64,000 bases of DNA from Croceicoccus marinus (lineage in GTDB: Bacteria; Pseudomonadota; Alphaproteobacteria; Sphingomonadales; Sphingomonadaceae). Of the stretch, positions 1 through 8,455 are shown one piece after another (position 1 is the first letter of the stretch; each line of letters starts with the position of its first letter). Location of the stretch: positions 769,501 to 833,500 of the forward strand of contig NZ_CP019602.1 of the NCBI RefSeq assembly GCF_001661675.2, in the 5' to 3' direction. The notes beneath the pieces were generated by a model. It saw only the letters and a program-made list of their open reading frames with translations, had not been told where the DNA came from and ran no database searches. The position numbers and the translations under genes are program-made.

Positions 1-369
1 GGCTATTTCATGCCGCCGACCATCGTGCGCGACCTGCCCGACGATGCGCGACTGGTGCGCGAGGAGCAGTTCGGACCCGTCCTGCCGATCCTGAAATATG
101 ACGACATCGACGAGGTGATCGCGCGCGCCAATGCGTCGGAATACGGCCTTGGCGGCACGGTCTGGGGCAAGGATCTGGACCGCGCGACCGAGGTGGCGAA
201 GAAGATCGACACCGGCACGGTCTGGGTGAACCAATATCTTGCCATCGATCCGCGCATCCCGTTCCGCGGATCCAAGCAATCGGGCCTTGGGACCGAACTG
301 GGCGACGACGGGCTGAAGGAATATACGCAGGCGCATATCGTCAACGCGGTGCCCTTCGCAGAGGCCTGA
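1..369 (+). CDS. Aldehyde dehydrogenase, C-terminal part (5' end outside window)
   Basis: The reading frame is open from base 1, so this is the last ~122 codons of a longer gene. The residues match the C-terminal lobe of NAD(P)-dependent aldehyde dehydrogenases: the EEQFGPVLP motif (cofactor and structural region), then the YGLGG(T/S)VW stretch, the GTVWVN segment and the terminal PFRGSKQSG(L)G motif that closes the active site. The catalytic Cys and Glu lie upstream and are not visible. Family members oxidise aldehydes to carboxylic acids in the cytoplasm. The substrate cannot be told from this fragment. It ends 72 bp before the first Fnr-type regulator, with no obvious terminator. Confidence 0.9.
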   Translation, partial: GYFMPPTIVRDLPDDARLVREEQFGPVLPILKYDDIDEVIARANASEYGLGGTVWGKDLDRATEVAKKIDTGTVWVNQYLAIDPRIPFRGSKQSGLGTELGDDGLKEYTQAHIVNAVPFAEA

Positions 370-441
370 CGCGGGCGGCCACCACAGGCAGTGACGGCCA
401 TTGCGAGTTGAACGCAGCCGTCATTGCTCTATGGCACATCC

Positions 442-1167
442 ATGGACAGCCAGGACAGCAATCGCCCGGTGAATTTCTGCCAGGCCTGCGCGGTGCGCAA
501 TCGCGCGATCTGCGCCGACCTCGACGACACGGAAATCGGCCTGCTCAACAGCATCGGCCGCCGCCGCAGGATCGACGCGGGCGAGCAATTGCTGTGGGAA
601 GGCGACGACGCCGTCCTCGTCGCCAATGTGATCGAGGGTGTGCTGAAGCTCTCTTCGGAGACTGCGGCCGGCAAGGAGCAGATCCTGGGTCTTGCCTATC
701 CCTCCGACTTTCTGGGGCGGCCGTTCGGCGAGACCAACAGCTACGGCGTCGAGGCGCTGGTCCCGACCGAGATCTGCGTGTTCTACCGCGCCGATTTCGA
801 CCGCTTCGCGCGGGAACACCCGAAGCTTGAGCACCGCCTGCTGGAACGCACCCTGTCCGAACTCGACCGCACGCGGCGCTGGATGCTGCTGCTGGGCCGC
901 ATGAATGCCGAGCAGAAACTGGCCAGCTTCCTGCTGGAAACGGCGGAGAGGCTTGCGCCCGCGTCCTGCGGCTTCGTGCCGGGCGGGGCGCCGCGCCGGA
1001 TCGAACTGCCCCTCTCGCGCCAGCAGATCGCCGATGTGCTGGGGCTGACCATCGAGACCGTCAGCCGCCAGTTCACGCGCATGAAGAAGGACGGGCTGAT
1101 CGGCATATCGGGCCGCCGCGACATCACCATCCTCGACTGGCAGGCGCTGGCGGACCGCGCCGAATAG
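442..1167 (+). CDS. fnrL: Fnr/FnrL-type oxygen-sensing transcription regulator
   Basis: Crp/Fnr superfamily protein of 241 aa from ATG 442 (a TTG 18 bp upstream is possible but adds only MLYGTS). The N-terminus carries C13-x2-C16-x7-C24 and a fourth cysteine near C112 in the cAMP-binding-like beta roll, the arrangement that holds an oxygen-labile [4Fe-4S] cluster in FnrL proteins. The C-terminal winged helix has the recognition helix GLTIETVSRQ, whose E-x2-S-R contacts TTGAT half sites in FNR. It is therefore expected to dimerise and activate transcription when oxygen is low. It lies just upstream of the cbb3 operon, its classic target, and converges with ompW. A strong hairpin follows its stop. 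Confidence 0.9.
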   Translation: MDSQDSNRPVNFCQACAVRNRAICADLDDTEIGLLNSIGRRRRIDAGEQLLWEGDDAVLVANVIEGVLKLSSETAAGKEQILGLAYPSDFLGRPFGETNSYGVEALVPTEICVFYRADFDRFAREHPKLEHRLLERTLSELDRTRRWMLLLGRMNAEQKLASFLLETAERLAPASCGFVPGGAPRRIELPLSRQQIADVLGLTIETVSRQFTRMKKDGLIGISGRRDITILDWQALADRAE

Positions 1168-1171
1168 GAAT

Positions 1172-1211
1172 GCACCGGGACGCCGCCGGTCGTGAAGCGG
1201 CGCCCCGGTGC
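1172..1211. terminator. Hairpin between convergent fnrL and ompW
   Basis: GCACCGGGACGCCGC (1172-1186) and GCGGCGCCCCGGTGC (1197-1211) form a 15-bp stem with one mismatch and a 10-nt loop, between the fnrL stop and the ompW stop. There is no T-run on either side, so it may act as a shared transcription barrier or RNA 3' stabiliser rather than a canonical intrinsic terminator. Confidence 0.55.
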
Positions 1212-1239
1212 TGCCTCTCGCTTCCGGGCATCCCCCGAT

Positions 1240-1929
1240 TCAGAAGCGATAGGCAAGCCCTGCGCCGATCACCCAGGGGTCGAGCTTGTGCTCGGTCTGG
1301 ATCGCCAGCGTATCGCCCGCATACCAGCGCGCCGTGGTGTCGATGAAATAGCGCTTGGCATCGATGCTGACCGCAAGGCCGCTGTCGTTCAGCGGAATGT
1401 CGACGCCCGCCTGCAGCGCGACGCCCAATTCGTCCGACATCCGGAAATCGGTCACGCCCAGCGGCAGCGTCGCCGCGCCCGGCTGTTCGTCGATCCAGAT
1501 GAAATAGGCCGGACCCGCGCCGACATAGGGCTTCACCGCGCCCAGATCGGCGTGATATTTCAGCGTGACCGTCGCGGGCACCAGCTTGGCATCGGACACT
1601 AGTTCCGCCCCCGGCAGGCCTGTCGTGCCGTCGACGTCGTGCTGGGTGAGGCAGCAGATCGTCTCCACCGAGATCGCATCGGTAAAGAAATATTCGATGG
1701 CAATCGTCGGCACGACATTGTCGTTGGCCTTGGTCTGCGTATCGGCGGGCAGGCCGACGATATCCGTTTCGACATCGCTGATCTTGCCGTCGGGCAATAC
1801 GCCGGTGACGAACGCCTTCACCTGCACATGGCCCCCACTTCCTTGACCGGCGCGGTCCTGCGCTTGGGCAGATAGCGGCGCGGCCAGCGCGGCGAGAGTA
1901 AGGGCACCAATCGTAACGGGCAGTTTCAT
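1240..1929 (-). CDS. ompW: OmpW family outer-membrane protein
   Basis: 229 aa from the ATG at 1929, followed by a signal peptide (MKLPVTIGALTLAALAAPLSAQA). The mature part shows OmpW hallmarks: alternating beta strands, the YFFTDAISVE motif, the KPYVGAGPAYF segment and a C-terminal aromatic residue (LAYRF), the outer-membrane barrel insertion signal. OmpW forms an 8-stranded barrel with a hydrophobic channel. In enterobacteria it is FNR-dependent and linked to the aerobic/anaerobic switch. An FNR-type box lies at 2021-2034, 92 bp upstream of the start codon, and fits activation of this gene. An upstream extension of the frame exists but lacks a secretion signal, so it is not used. Confidence 0.88.
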   Translation of the reverse strand: MKLPVTIGALTLAALAAPLSAQAQDRAGQGSGGHVQVKAFVTGVLPDGKISDVETDIVGLPADTQTKANDNVVPTIAIEYFFTDAISVETICCLTQHDVDGTTGLPGAELVSDAKLVPATVTLKYHADLGAVKPYVGAGPAYFIWIDEQPGAATLPLGVTDFRMSDELGVALQAGVDIPLNDSGLAVSIDAKRYFIDTTARWYAGDTLAIQTEHKLDPWVIGAGLAYRF

Positions 1930-2020
1930 CGAATATTCCCGGCGGCGCAGTGACCGCCCCGTGCGGCCCAGGATTGTTGCGTCGCTGGAGGCCAGATGCC
2001 CGCGCAGCTCCGCGCATTCA

Positions 2021-2034
2021 TTGACCCACATCAA
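2021..2034. promoter_or_regulatory. FNR box between ompW and the second Fnr-type gene
   Basis: TTGACCCACATCAA matches the FNR/FixK palindrome TTGAT-N4-ATCAA at 9 of 10 specified bases. Read toward ompW, its centre would place a class II start site near 1986, giving a leader of ~57 nt before the ompW ATG. Read toward the + strand, it overlaps possible early ATGs of the second regulator, so it could autorepress that gene. Confidence 0.75.
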
Positions 2035-2069
2035 TGATGCGACGCGCCTTTGCGAACAGCGTGAAAAGG

Positions 2070-2843
2070 ATGCAGACCCTTCGAAGCGCTCCGCCAGCGA
2101 TTTGCGAGCAACCCATCGACCGCTTCGTGGCGGATGTCCTGCCGTCCGAAGTCTCTGAGGTGGCGCGGCTTCGGCTGCGTGAACTCGCCCAGCCCGTCAG
2201 CGCCATCGGCGGCGAGGCGGTCTTTTCCCCATGCACCCGAAGCCGCATCGTCCATATCGCGCACGGATCGGTCAGGCTGGTCGCGCATGCTTCGGAACAG
2301 CGCGACCAGGTGCTCTCGTTCCATTTCGCGGGCGATCTGGTGCTCGTCCCTGCGCGCGCGGCGCATGGCTACACGCTCTACGCGCTGGGTGCGTGCGAGA
2401 TGGTGGCCTTCGCCGCCGACCCGCTGTTCGAACTGGCGCGAAGCGATGCGGCGCTCGGCCACGAATTGCTGACCCGCACGCTGCGCGCGCTGGCCCGCTC
2501 GCGCGAAAAGACCATCGCACTGGGCCGCAAGACCGCGCAGGAACGGGTGGCGAGCTTCCTTGTCGGCATGGCGGAGCGCATCGGCGTGCCGGACGATGAG
2601 GGCTGCCTGCTCGACCTGCCCATGACGCGCCGTGACATCGCCGACAGCCTGGGCCTGACGATCGAGACGATCAGCCGCCAGCTGGGCGAATTGCGCGACG
2701 CAGGGCTGCTCGCGACGTCGGGACGCTCGCGGATCCGCCTGCTCGACCTGCCGGGGCTTGCGGCGCGCGCGGGCCATCTGCCGGCGGGCCATCTGTCGGC
2801 GGGCCATCTGTCGGCGGGCGCGCTGACAAAATCGTCAATTTGA
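2070..2843 (+). CDS. Second Crp/Fnr-type regulator lacking the N-terminal iron-sulfur cysteines
   Basis: 257 aa from ATG 2070; in-frame ATGs at 2034 and 2037 overlap the FNR box and are less likely. The protein has a cyclic-nucleotide-binding-like roll and a C-terminal winged helix whose recognition helix GLTIETISRQ is nearly identical to that of the neighbouring FnrL. Only one cysteine (C12) lies in the N-terminal region where FnrL has three, so it probably does not carry a [4Fe-4S] cluster. It resembles FixK/Dnr-like relay regulators in this respect, though another signal is possible. The C-terminus ends in a short repeat, AGHLP-AGHLS-AGHLS-AGALT, produced by a 15-bp tandem duplication. The ccoN start lies 62 bp downstream. 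Confidence 0.82.
   Translation: MQTLRSAPPAICEQPIDRFVADVLPSEVSEVARLRLRELAQPVSAIGGEAVFSPCTRSRIVHIAHGSVRLVAHASEQRDQVLSFHFAGDLVLVPARAAHGYTLYALGACEMVAFAADPLFELARSDAALGHELLTRTLRALARSREKTIALGRKTAQERVASFLVGMAERIGVPDDEGCLLDLPMTRRDIADSLGLTIETISRQLGELRDAGLLATSGRSRIRLLDLPGLAARAGHLPAGHLSAGHLSAGALTKSSI
2769..2820 (+). repeat. 15-bp tandem repeat, ~3.5 copies, in the regulator C-terminus
   Basis: Unit GCGGGCCATCTGTCG: copies at 2769-2783 (one mismatch), 2784-2798 and 2799-2813, then a partial copy. The unit is a multiple of 3, so the frame is kept and the protein gains repeated AGHLS pentamers. Confidence 0.9.
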
Positions 2844-2853
2844 CCTGCATCAA
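2840..2853. promoter_or_regulatory. FNR box upstream of ccoN
   Basis: TTGACCTGCATCAA, again TTGAC-N4-ATCAA, one base off the FNR consensus. Its centre at 2846.5 predicts a class II start near 2888, 18 bp before the ccoN ATG at 2906. This is the expected arrangement for oxygen-dependent control of cbb3 oxidase operons. Confidence 0.82.
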
Positions 2854-2905
2854 CGAAACGCCCGCCCGCGCTCCCTAGGCCGCATCCAAACGGACGGAGA
2901 TTTCC

Positions 2906-4582
2906 ATGCACGCGGAAGCTGCAATCGGCCGCACCGGACTTTGGTTCGCGGTCCTGATCATATCGATACTGGTCTTCATGACGGCGGCGGACAGCGGCTT
3001 TGCCGCCCATGCGGTGATCGTCGGCATCACCGCCTTTGCGCTGATGGCGATGAGCGCGGCGCGCTTCGACCCGCTCGGCAAGGCGCAGGGGTTCTTCAAG
3101 ATGCCCGAGGGCCCGTCGCGCTATGACGACGATGTCATTCGCTGGGGCGTCATCGCGACGATGTTCTGGGGCATGGCGGGCCTGCTGGCCGGCGTGTTCA
3201 TCGCCTCGCAGCTGGCCTTTCCGCAGCTGAATTTCGAGCCTTACCTGAACTTCGGCCGCGTGCGCCCGCTCCACACCAGCGCGGTGATCTTCGCGTTCGG
3301 CGGCAACGCGCTGATCGCGACCAGCTTTTACGTCGTGCAGCGCACCTGCCGCACGCAGCTGGCGTTCCCCGGCCTCGCGCGCTTCGTGTTTTGGGGCTAC
3401 CAGATGTTCATCGTGCTGGCGGCGACCGGCTATCTCCTTGGCGTCACCCAGTCCAAGGAATATGCCGAGCCCGAATGGTACGTCGACCTGTGGCTGACCA
3501 TCGTGTGGATCGCCTATGGCGCGGTGTTCATCGGCACCATCATCCGCCGCCACGAACCGCATATCTATGTCGCGAACTGGTTCTATCTGGCCTTCATCGT
3601 GACCATCGCGATGCTGCATGTGGTCAACAATCTGGCGATTCCGGTCAGTCTCGTCGGATCGCGCAGCTACAGCGCCTTTTCCGGGGTGCAGGATGCACTG
3701 ACCCAGTGGTGGTACGGCCATAACGCGGTCGGCTTCTTCCTGACTGCCGGCTTCCTCGCGATGATGTATTATTTCGTGCCCAAGCAGGCAGAGCGTCCGG
3801 TCTATAGCTACCGCCTGTCGATCATCCACTTCTGGTCGCTGATCTTCCTCTACATCTGGGCGGGTCCGCACCACCTCCACTATACCGCGCTGCCCGACTG
3901 GGCGCAGACGCTGGGGATGGTGTTCTCGGTCATGCTGTGGATGCCCAGCTGGGGCGGCATGATCAACGGTCTGATGACGCTGAACGGCGCATGGGACAAG
4001 GTGCGCACCGACCCGATCATCCGCATGATGGTCATGGCGCTCGCATTCTACGGCATGAGCACCTTCGAGGGGCCGATGCTGTCGATCAAGAGCGTCAACA
4101 GCCTGTCGCACTATACCGACTGGACCATCGGCCACGTCCATTCCGGCGCGCTGGGCTGGAACGGCATGATCACCTTCGCCTGCATGTACTACCTCGTCCC
4201 TCGGCTGTGGAAGCGCGAGCGGATGTACTCGCTGCGCATGATCAACTGGCACTTCTGGCTCGCGACCATCGGCATCGTCTTCTACGCCGCCAGCATGTGG
4301 GTGGCGGGCGTGACCCAGGGGCTGATGTGGCGCGAATACGGGCCCGATGGTTATCTGGTGAACAGCTTTGCCGATACGGTTGCCGCGCTGCACCCGATGT
4401 ATCTGATGCGCGCGTTCGGCGGGCTGCTCTATCTCTCCGGCGCCGCGATCATGAGCTTCAATGTCTGGATGACGCTGGCCGGCAGGCTGCGCGAGGAGGC
4501 GCCGATGACCGACGCGTCCTACGATCCGCGGGCCGACCGCCCGATCGTCCATTCCGACCCAATTGCCGTTCCGGCCGAATAA
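2906..4582 (+). CDS. ccoN: Cytochrome cbb3 oxidase subunit I
   Basis: 558-aa polytopic membrane protein, catalytic subunit of the high-affinity C-type haem-copper oxidase. It reduces O2 to water with electrons from cytochrome c and pumps protons. Visible ligands include His123 in [10 protein letters not shown] (low-spin haem b), His272 in [10 protein letters not shown], the His322-His323 pair in AGPHHLHYT (CuB), and H410/H412 in [10 protein letters not shown] (haems). About twelve or more membrane segments are apparent. The length is slightly above the usual ~480-540 aa because of a longer C-terminal tail. GGAGA precedes the start at good spacing. First gene of a tightly packed operon with an FNR box 53 bp upstream. 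Confidence 0.97.
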   Translation: MHAEAAIGRTGLWFAVLIISILVFMTAADSGFAAHAVIVGITAFALMAMSAARFDPLGKAQGFFKMPEGPSRYDDDVIRWGVIATMFWGMAGLLAGVFIASQLAFPQLNFEPYLNFGRVRPLHTSAVIFAFGGNALIATSFYVVQRTCRTQLAFPGLARFVFWGYQMFIVLAATGYLLGVTQSKEYAEPEWYVDLWLTIVWIAYGAVFIGTIIRRHEPHIYVANWFYLAFIVTIAMLHVVNNLAIPVSLVGSRSYSAFSGVQDALTQWWYGHNAVGFFLTAGFLAMMYYFVPKQAERPVYSYRLSIIHFWSLIFLYIWAGPHHLHYTALPDWAQTLGMVFSVMLWMPSWGGMINGLMTLNGAWDKVRTDPIIRMMVMALAFYGMSTFEGPMLSIKSVNSLSHYTDWTIGHVHSGALGWNGMITFACMYYLVPRLWKRERMYSLRMINWHFWLATIGIVFYAASMWVAGVTQGLMWREYGPDGYLVNSFADTVAALHPMYLMRAFGGLLYLSGAAIMSFNVWMTLAGRLREEAPMTDASYDPRADRPIVHSDPIAVPAE

Positions 4583-4594
4583 GGAACGCCGACC

Positions 4595-5347
4595 ATGAGC
4601 ATGACCGAACGCCACAAGAAGCTCGAGCGCAACATCACGCTGCTGTCCGTGGCCACCTTCGTGGCCGTCGCCATCGGCGGGCTGGTGGAAATCGCCCCGC
4701 TGTTCTGGATCGACAACACGATCGAGGAGGTCGAGGGGATGCGCCCCTATACCCCGCTGGAGCAGGCCGGGCGCGACATCTATATCCGCGAGGGCTGCTA
4801 TTCCTGCCACAGCCAGATGGTCCGCCCCTTCCGCGACGAGGTGGAGCGCTATGGCCATTACAGCCTGGCCGCGGAAAGCATGTACGACCACCCGTTCCAG
4901 TGGGGATCGAAGCGCACCGGGCCGGACCTGGCGCGCGTGGGCGGCCGCTATTCCGACGAATGGCACGTCCAGCACCTTGAAAACCCGCAGAGCGTGGTGC
5001 CCGAAAGCGTGATGCCCCAATACGGCTTCCTGCTGGAAAGCGAGCTTGAGGTGCACGATCCGGCGGCGAACCTGGTCGCGCTGCGCCGCGTCGGCGTGCC
5101 CTATTCGGACCGCGACATCGCGCAGGCGCGCCAGGACATGATCCTGCAGGCCAATCCCGAAGCGGGCGGCGATGTCGATGAATTCCTGGCCCGCTACCCC
5201 AGGGCTCAGGTGCGTGATTTCGACGGGCAGCCGCAGCAGCTGACCGAGATGGATGCGCTGGTCGCCTATCTTCAGATGCTGGGTACGCTGGTCGATTTCG
5301 GCAGCGCCGCCGCGCAGGAAGAGCTTGCGGAGGAGACGGGCCGATGA
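4595..5347 (+). CDS. ccoO: Cytochrome cbb3 oxidase subunit II (mono-haem cytochrome c)
   Basis: 250 aa. One N-terminal membrane anchor (residues ~17-40) is followed by a periplasmic cytochrome c domain with the haem-binding motif CYSCH at residues 68-72 and the conserved [18 protein letters not shown] stretch typical of CcoO/FixO. The axial Met is likely in the ESVMPQY segment. It transfers electrons from CcoP or soluble cytochrome c toward the haem b centres of CcoN. The start is 12 bp after the ccoN stop; its stop overlaps the ccoQ start (ATGA). Confidence 0.96.
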   Translation: MSMTERHKKLERNITLLSVATFVAVAIGGLVEIAPLFWIDNTIEEVEGMRPYTPLEQAGRDIYIREGCYSCHSQMVRPFRDEVERYGHYSLAAESMYDHPFQWGSKRTGPDLARVGGRYSDEWHVQHLENPQSVVPESVMPQYGFLLESELEVHDPAANLVALRRVGVPYSDRDIAQARQDMILQANPEAGGDVDEFLARYPRAQVRDFDGQPQQLTEMDALVAYLQMLGTLVDFGSAAAQEELAEETGR

Positions 5348-5508
5348 GCGTCTATGAAACCCTGCGCCATTTCGCCGACAGCTATGGGCTGGTGGTAATG
5401 CTGGCGATCTTCGTAACGCTGTGCGCCTGGCCTTTCCGCCCGGGCGCGAAGCAGCACAACCGCGCCGCCGCGAACCTAATCTTCAAGGACGAGAACGATG
5501 GCGAATAA
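5344..5508 (+). CDS. ccoQ: Cytochrome cbb3 oxidase small subunit CcoQ
   Basis: A 54-aa protein with a single membrane helix (about [17 protein letters not shown]) preceded by a short N-terminus and followed by a polar tail (KDENDGE), the usual CcoQ/FixQ shape. CcoQ stabilises the cbb3 complex. It starts within ATGA at the ccoO stop and overlaps ccoP by 11 bp, consistent with translational coupling. The position between ccoO and ccoP is diagnostic. Confidence 0.93.
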   Translation: MSVYETLRHFADSYGLVVMLAIFVTLCAWPFRPGAKQHNRAAANLIFKDENDGE

Positions 5509-6424
5509 GCGCCCCACCGGTAAGCGTATCGACGAGCCGACGGGCACCGAGACCGTCGGCCACGAATGGGACGGTATCGAGGAGCTCGACACCCCCATGC
5601 CGCGCTGGTGGCTGTGGACCTTCTATCTCACGATCGTCTTCGCCATCTTCTATGTCATCGCCTTTCCCGCCTGGCCGATGGTGGACAAGGCCACCGAAGG
5701 CGTGCTCGGCTGGTCCAGCCGCGGACAGCTGGCGAAAGAGATCAGCGCCGCCGATCTCGCCAGGCAGGGCGTGCGCGACCGGCTCGCCCGCATTCCGATC
5801 GAGCGCCTGCCCGAGGACAGCGCGCTGATGGCGCAGGCGGTCGCGGGCGGCAATGCCGCGTTCAAGGTCAATTGCGTGCAGTGCCACGGATCGGGCGCGG
5901 CGGGCAGCCAGAACCTGGGCTATCCCAACCTCAACGACGACGACTGGCTGTGGGGCGGCGATCTGCGCGCCATCGAATACACGCTGACCCATGGCATCCG
6001 GCAGGCCGGCCATGACGAGACCCGGATGAGCATCATGCCCGCCTTCGAGGGCATGCTGGAACCCGCGCAGGTGGAAGCGGTGGTAAGCCATGTCCTGTCG
6101 CTGAGCGGCAAGGCCGAGGGCAGCGCGCTGGGCGCTCAGACTTTCGCCGACAATTGCGCGGTCTGCCATGGCGCGCGCGGCGAGGGCAGCCGCGAATTCG
6201 GCGCGCCCAGCCTGAACGATGCGATCTGGCTGCGCGGCAGCACGCGCGAGGACATTCGCAGGCAGGTGCTCAATCCGCGGCTGGGCATGATGCCAAAATG
6301 GGAGGGGCGGCTCGACCCGGTGACGATCAAGATGCTGGCCGCCTATGTCCACTCGCTTGGCGGCGGCGAGGATTTCGTGGAGGTCGCCGCGGATCCGGCG
6401 GTCGAGGTCGATGAACAGCCCTGA
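5498..6424 (+). CDS. ccoP: Cytochrome cbb3 oxidase subunit III (di-haem cytochrome c)
   Basis: 308 aa. An N-terminal cytoplasmic segment with HEWDGIEELDTPMPRWW, the conserved CcoP entry motif, leads into a membrane helix (~residues 37-58). Two periplasmic cytochrome c domains follow, with haem motifs CVQCH (126-130) and CAVCH (220-224). It accepts electrons from soluble cytochromes and passes them to CcoO. It overlaps ccoQ by 11 bp and ccoG by 14 bp. Confidence 0.96.
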   Translation: MANKRPTGKRIDEPTGTETVGHEWDGIEELDTPMPRWWLWTFYLTIVFAIFYVIAFPAWPMVDKATEGVLGWSSRGQLAKEISAADLARQGVRDRLARIPIERLPEDSALMAQAVAGGNAAFKVNCVQCHGSGAAGSQNLGYPNLNDDDWLWGGDLRAIEYTLTHGIRQAGHDETRMSIMPAFEGMLEPAQVEAVVSHVLSLSGKAEGSALGAQTFADNCAVCHGARGEGSREFGAPSLNDAIWLRGSTREDIRRQVLNPRLGMMPKWEGRLDPVTIKMLAAYVHSLGGGEDFVEVAADPAVEVDEQP

Positions 6425-8012
6425 CGGCCCAGCCGGAAAGAACGACCGCGACACCGATGTCGCGGTCGAGGACGGCGTCGCCAGGACGAACCGCCCGGTC
6501 AGCAGCGCCGTCGCCGATCCCGGCGCGGCCACGCACCGCCACGAACCGCACGAGCCCGAGCGCGCGCACCTGCCCGAAAAGCTCTATGAAAAGCGCCAGG
6601 CGGTGCACAACAAGCGCATCGACGGGCCGTTCCGCCGGTTCAAATGGGCGATGATGATCGTCACGCTGGCGATCTATTACGTGACCCCGTGGATCCGCTG
6701 GGACCGCGGCCCCTATGCACCCGACCAGGCGGTGCTGGTCGACCTGGCGAACCGCCGCTTCTACATGTTCGGGATAGAGATCTGGCCCCACGAATTCTAT
6801 TTTGTCGCAGGGCTTTTGATCATGGCGGGGATCGGCCTGTTCCTCGTCACCAGCGCGGTGGGGCGTGCATGGTGCGGCTATGCCTGTCCGCAGACGGTGT
6901 GGACCGACCTGTTCCAGCATGTCGACCGCTTCGTCGACGGCGACCGCAACGCGCGAATGCGCCTCGACGCCGCGCCGTGGACATGGGGCAAGGTTCTGCG
7001 CCGCGCGTTCAAGTGGACGATCTATGCCGTGATCGGCTTTGCCACCGGCGGCGCGTGGATCCTGTATTTCGCCGATGCGCCGACCCTGTTCCGCGACTTC
7101 TTCGCGGGCGATGCGGCCCCCGTCGCCTATATCACCGTGGCGGTGCTGACTCTGACCACGGTGGTGCTGGGCGGCTTCATGCGCGAGCAGGTGTGCATCT
7201 ACATGTGCCCCTGGCCCCGCATCCAGAGCGCCATGCTGGACGAGAAATCGCTGATCGTCACCTACAAGGACTGGCGCGGCGAACCGCGCGGCAGCGTCAA
7301 GAAGGCGCGAAAGCATCCCGGCGAGTTCGGCGACTGCATCGACTGCAACCTGTGCGTCGCGGTCTGCCCGACCGGCATCGACATACGCGAAGGACCGCAG
7401 ATCGGCTGTATCACCTGCGCGCTGTGCATCGACGCCTGCGACCGCGTGATGGCCGAGGTCGGGCGCCCACGCGGGCTGATCGACTATGCCACGCTGGAGG
7501 ATTGCGAGCGCGAGGCGAGGGGGGAAACCCCGCGCTCGCCATGGCGCACGCTGCTGCGGCCGCGCACCATCGCCTATTCGCTGATCTGGGGCAGCATCGG
7601 CCTTGCGCTGCTGTTCGCGCTGGGCGTGCGCAGCCACACGGGCCTCACCGTCTCGCCCGACCGCAACCCGCCCTTCATGCTGATGAGCGACGGGTCGATC
7701 CGCAATTCCTTCACGCTGAAGCTGCGCAACATGGAAAGCCGCCCCCGCGACATGGCGATCGCGCTGGAGGGATTGCCCGGCGGCGTGATGTGGTCCGACA
7801 CGATCGGCCGCGACGATGCCGCCCCGGCCCAGGTGATGACCGTGCCCGCCGACCAGACGCGCACCATGCGCGCCTATGTCATGGCCCCTGCCGGGACGGG
7901 CGAGCGTGACTTCGCCTTTCGTATCACATCGCAGGACGAACAGCGCGAAACCGATTCCGTCGAAACCCGGTTCTCCGCACCCGAAGCCGGCCAACCGCGA
8001 GACAGCCAATGA
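6411..8012 (+). CDS. ccoG: Cupric reductase / cbb3 assembly protein CcoG (RdxA, FixG)
   Basis: 533 aa starting inside the ccoP 3' end. A polar N-terminus is followed by membrane segments with a CGYACPQTVW motif, then ferredoxin-like cysteine clusters (CIDCNLCVAVCP and CITCALCIDACD), and a C-terminal Ig-like periplasmic domain (FixG C-terminal domain). CcoG proteins reduce Cu(II) to Cu(I) during delivery of copper to CcoN. The start at 6411 is preferred over upstream in-frame Met codons because the latter lie deep in ccoP. Its stop overlaps ccoH by 4 bp. Confidence 0.95.
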   Translation: MNSPDGPAGKNDRDTDVAVEDGVARTNRPVSSAVADPGAATHRHEPHEPERAHLPEKLYEKRQAVHNKRIDGPFRRFKWAMMIVTLAIYYVTPWIRWDRGPYAPDQAVLVDLANRRFYMFGIEIWPHEFYFVAGLLIMAGIGLFLVTSAVGRAWCGYACPQTVWTDLFQHVDRFVDGDRNARMRLDAAPWTWGKVLRRAFKWTIYAVIGFATGGAWILYFADAPTLFRDFFAGDAAPVAYITVAVLTLTTVVLGGFMREQVCIYMCPWPRIQSAMLDEKSLIVTYKDWRGEPRGSVKKARKHPGEFGDCIDCNLCVAVCPTGIDIREGPQIGCITCALCIDACDRVMAEVGRPRGLIDYATLEDCEREARGETPRSPWRTLLRPRTIAYSLIWGSIGLALLFALGVRSHTGLTVSPDRNPPFMLMSDGSIRNSFTLKLRNMESRPRDMAIALEGLPGGVMWSDTIGRDDAAPAQVMTVPADQTRTMRAYVMAPAGTGERDFAFRITSQDEQRETDSVETRFSAPEAGQPRDSQ

Positions 8013-8455
8013 AAAGCGAATTCACCGGACGCCACATGACCGCCGTGCTGGTCGGCGGCTTTGGCATCGTCATCGCAGTCAACCTGTCGATGGCGACGCT
8101 GGCGACGCGCGGCTTCGGCGGCGTGGTGGTCGAGAATTCCTATGTCGCCAGCCAGAAATACAACGGCTGGCTGGATCAGGCGCGCAAGCAGCAAGCGCTG
8201 GGCTGGAGCGTCGATGTAAAGCGGCAGCGGGACGGCACCATCGCGCTGGCCCCGCACGGCGTGCCCGATGGCGCAGACGTCACTGCACAAATTCGCCGCC
8301 CGCTGGGCGAGCCCGAGACGACCGAACTCGCCTTCGACGCCTCAGCGCCGGGCACGCTCGTCTCGACAACCCCCGTCGCGGCAGGCCGCTGGATCGCGCG
8401 CATCGCCATCGAGGGGGGCGGCGACCGCTGGGCCAGGGAGGTCCACATCGAATGA
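8009..8455 (+). CDS. ccoH: cbb3 oxidase assembly protein CcoH (FixH)
   Basis: 148 aa with one N-terminal membrane helix (HMTAVLVGGFGIVIAVNLSMA) and a periplasmic domain with the YVASQKYNGWLDQARKQQALGW motif characteristic of FixH. It is needed for cbb3 maturation, probably by bridging the subunits and the copper transporter CcoI. It starts at an ATGA overlap with ccoG and ends in an ATGA overlap with ccoI. Confidence 0.94.
   Translation: MKSEFTGRHMTAVLVGGFGIVIAVNLSMATLATRGFGGVVVENSYVASQKYNGWLDQARKQQALGWSVDVKRQRDGTIALAPHGVPDGADVTAQIRRPLGEPETTELAFDASAPGTLVSTTPVAAGRWIARIAIEGGGDRWAREVHIE

Noticed and set aside
2378..5056. Long open frame of ~890 codons antisense to ccoN and ccoO
   Set aside because: The opposite strand encodes well-recognised oxidase subunits; the antisense product is rich in His, Arg, Ala, Asp and Gly with no domain, as expected for a shadow frame in GC-rich DNA.
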